Source of the DNA: JBOCEF01 sp047610385
GTDB lineage: Bacteria > Pseudomonadota > Alphaproteobacteria > Rhodobacterales > Rhodobacteraceae
Length of the DNA: 16,549 nt
Assembly: GCA_047610385.1 (NCBI GenBank)
Contig: JBLGAC010000065.1
Location: 1 to 16,549, forward strand
Direction of reading: 5' to 3'
The position numbers were made by a program, and so were the translations under genes. The stretch's first letter is position 1, and each line of letters opens with the position of its first letter. The notes under the pieces are model-generated. The model was not told the origin of the DNA, ran no database searches, and saw only the letters and a program-made list of their open reading frames with translations. Shown here piece after piece: positions 16,502 through 16,549 of this stretch.

Positions 16502-16549
16502 ATGTCGGACCACCACTTCTGGCTATCCGAAGTCCAGTTCGCGCGCCTG
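16502..16549 (+). CDS. IS5-family transposase, N-terminal fragment
   Basis: From ATG 16502 the 16 visible residues are MSDHHFWLSEVQFARL. The pattern 'FWLSexQxaRL' at the extreme N-terminus is typical of IS5-family (IS427-like) DDE transposases, which continue with a Pro-rich linker and DDRR motif. The frame is open to the window edge, so completeness and activity cannot be judged. GGGAG lies 6 bases upstream within a hairpin. Confidence 0.75.
   Translation, partial: MSDHHFWLSEVQFARL

Larger units (their letters stand above)
16427..16549 (+). mobile_element. Left end of an IS5-family insertion sequence (partial)
   Basis: The element begins at about 16427-16428 with GGCTCAGGACCCATAAA, which looks like an IS5-type terminal inverted repeat, and runs off the window. 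The bases before it are CTAG (16424-16427), matching the YTAR targets used by IS5-group elements, so either TA or CTAG could be duplicated. The exact edge cannot be fixed without the other end. The transposase begins 75 bases inside the element. Confidence 0.7.

Overview
The window looks like chromosome of a Rhodobacterales (Roseobacter/Rhodobacter-type) alphaproteobacterium. The pointers are high GC with strong GC3 bias, the family character of most proteins (class I dihydroorotase relative behind pyrB, PopZ-like polar protein, VPLPA-type CTERM surface protein), and the local order isoaspartyl methyltransferase - TolC - PopZ-like - PLP decarboxylase - Lrp - GNAT - valS. This placement is inference from the sequence alone; no database search was made.

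Layout. Positions 1-540 are lower in GC and hold a decayed IS110-type transposase fragment with no clear intact gene. They abut the 3' end of a tRNA-Cys(GCA) gene on the minus strand (540-613). Next, on the plus strand, come a GMC-family flavoprotein that lacks both usual catalytic residues, an isoaspartyl-methyltransferase homologue, a TolC-type outer-membrane channel and a PopZ-like disordered protein. They are separated by strong GC hairpins without U-tracts. A terminator with a U-tract on the minus strand divides these from a type III PLP ornithine/lysine decarboxylase. That gene is divergent from an Lrp/AsnC regulator, with palindromic candidate operator sites in the shared 217-bp spacer. 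A FemAB/BioF2-like GNAT protein (minus) is divergent from a 50-residue membrane peptide, with a TTAACCAT motif between them. valS follows and ends in a textbook bidirectional terminator shared with a convergent VPLPA/PEP-CTERM-like surface protein. A glutathione S-transferase (minus) is divergent from a tightly coupled operon: pyrB, a 63-residue membrane peptide, pyrC-like, plsY. All three junctions of that operon are ATGA overlaps. The window ends inside an IS5-like element inserted at the plsY stop codon.

Functionally, pyrB and the dihydroorotase homologue belong to UMP synthesis; the latter has lost its metal-binding residues and is probably a structural partner of aspartate carbamoyltransferase. 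plsY makes lysophosphatidic acid. valS charges tRNA-Val. The decarboxylase-Lrp pair is a likely polyamine synthesis and control module. No CRISPR array, defence system or prophage was seen. The most interesting items are the degenerate GMC and dihydroorotase active sites, the translationally coupled 63-residue peptide with an in-frame tandem repeat, low-GC patches inside valS and plsY, and the start-site hairpin of the IS5-like transposase.
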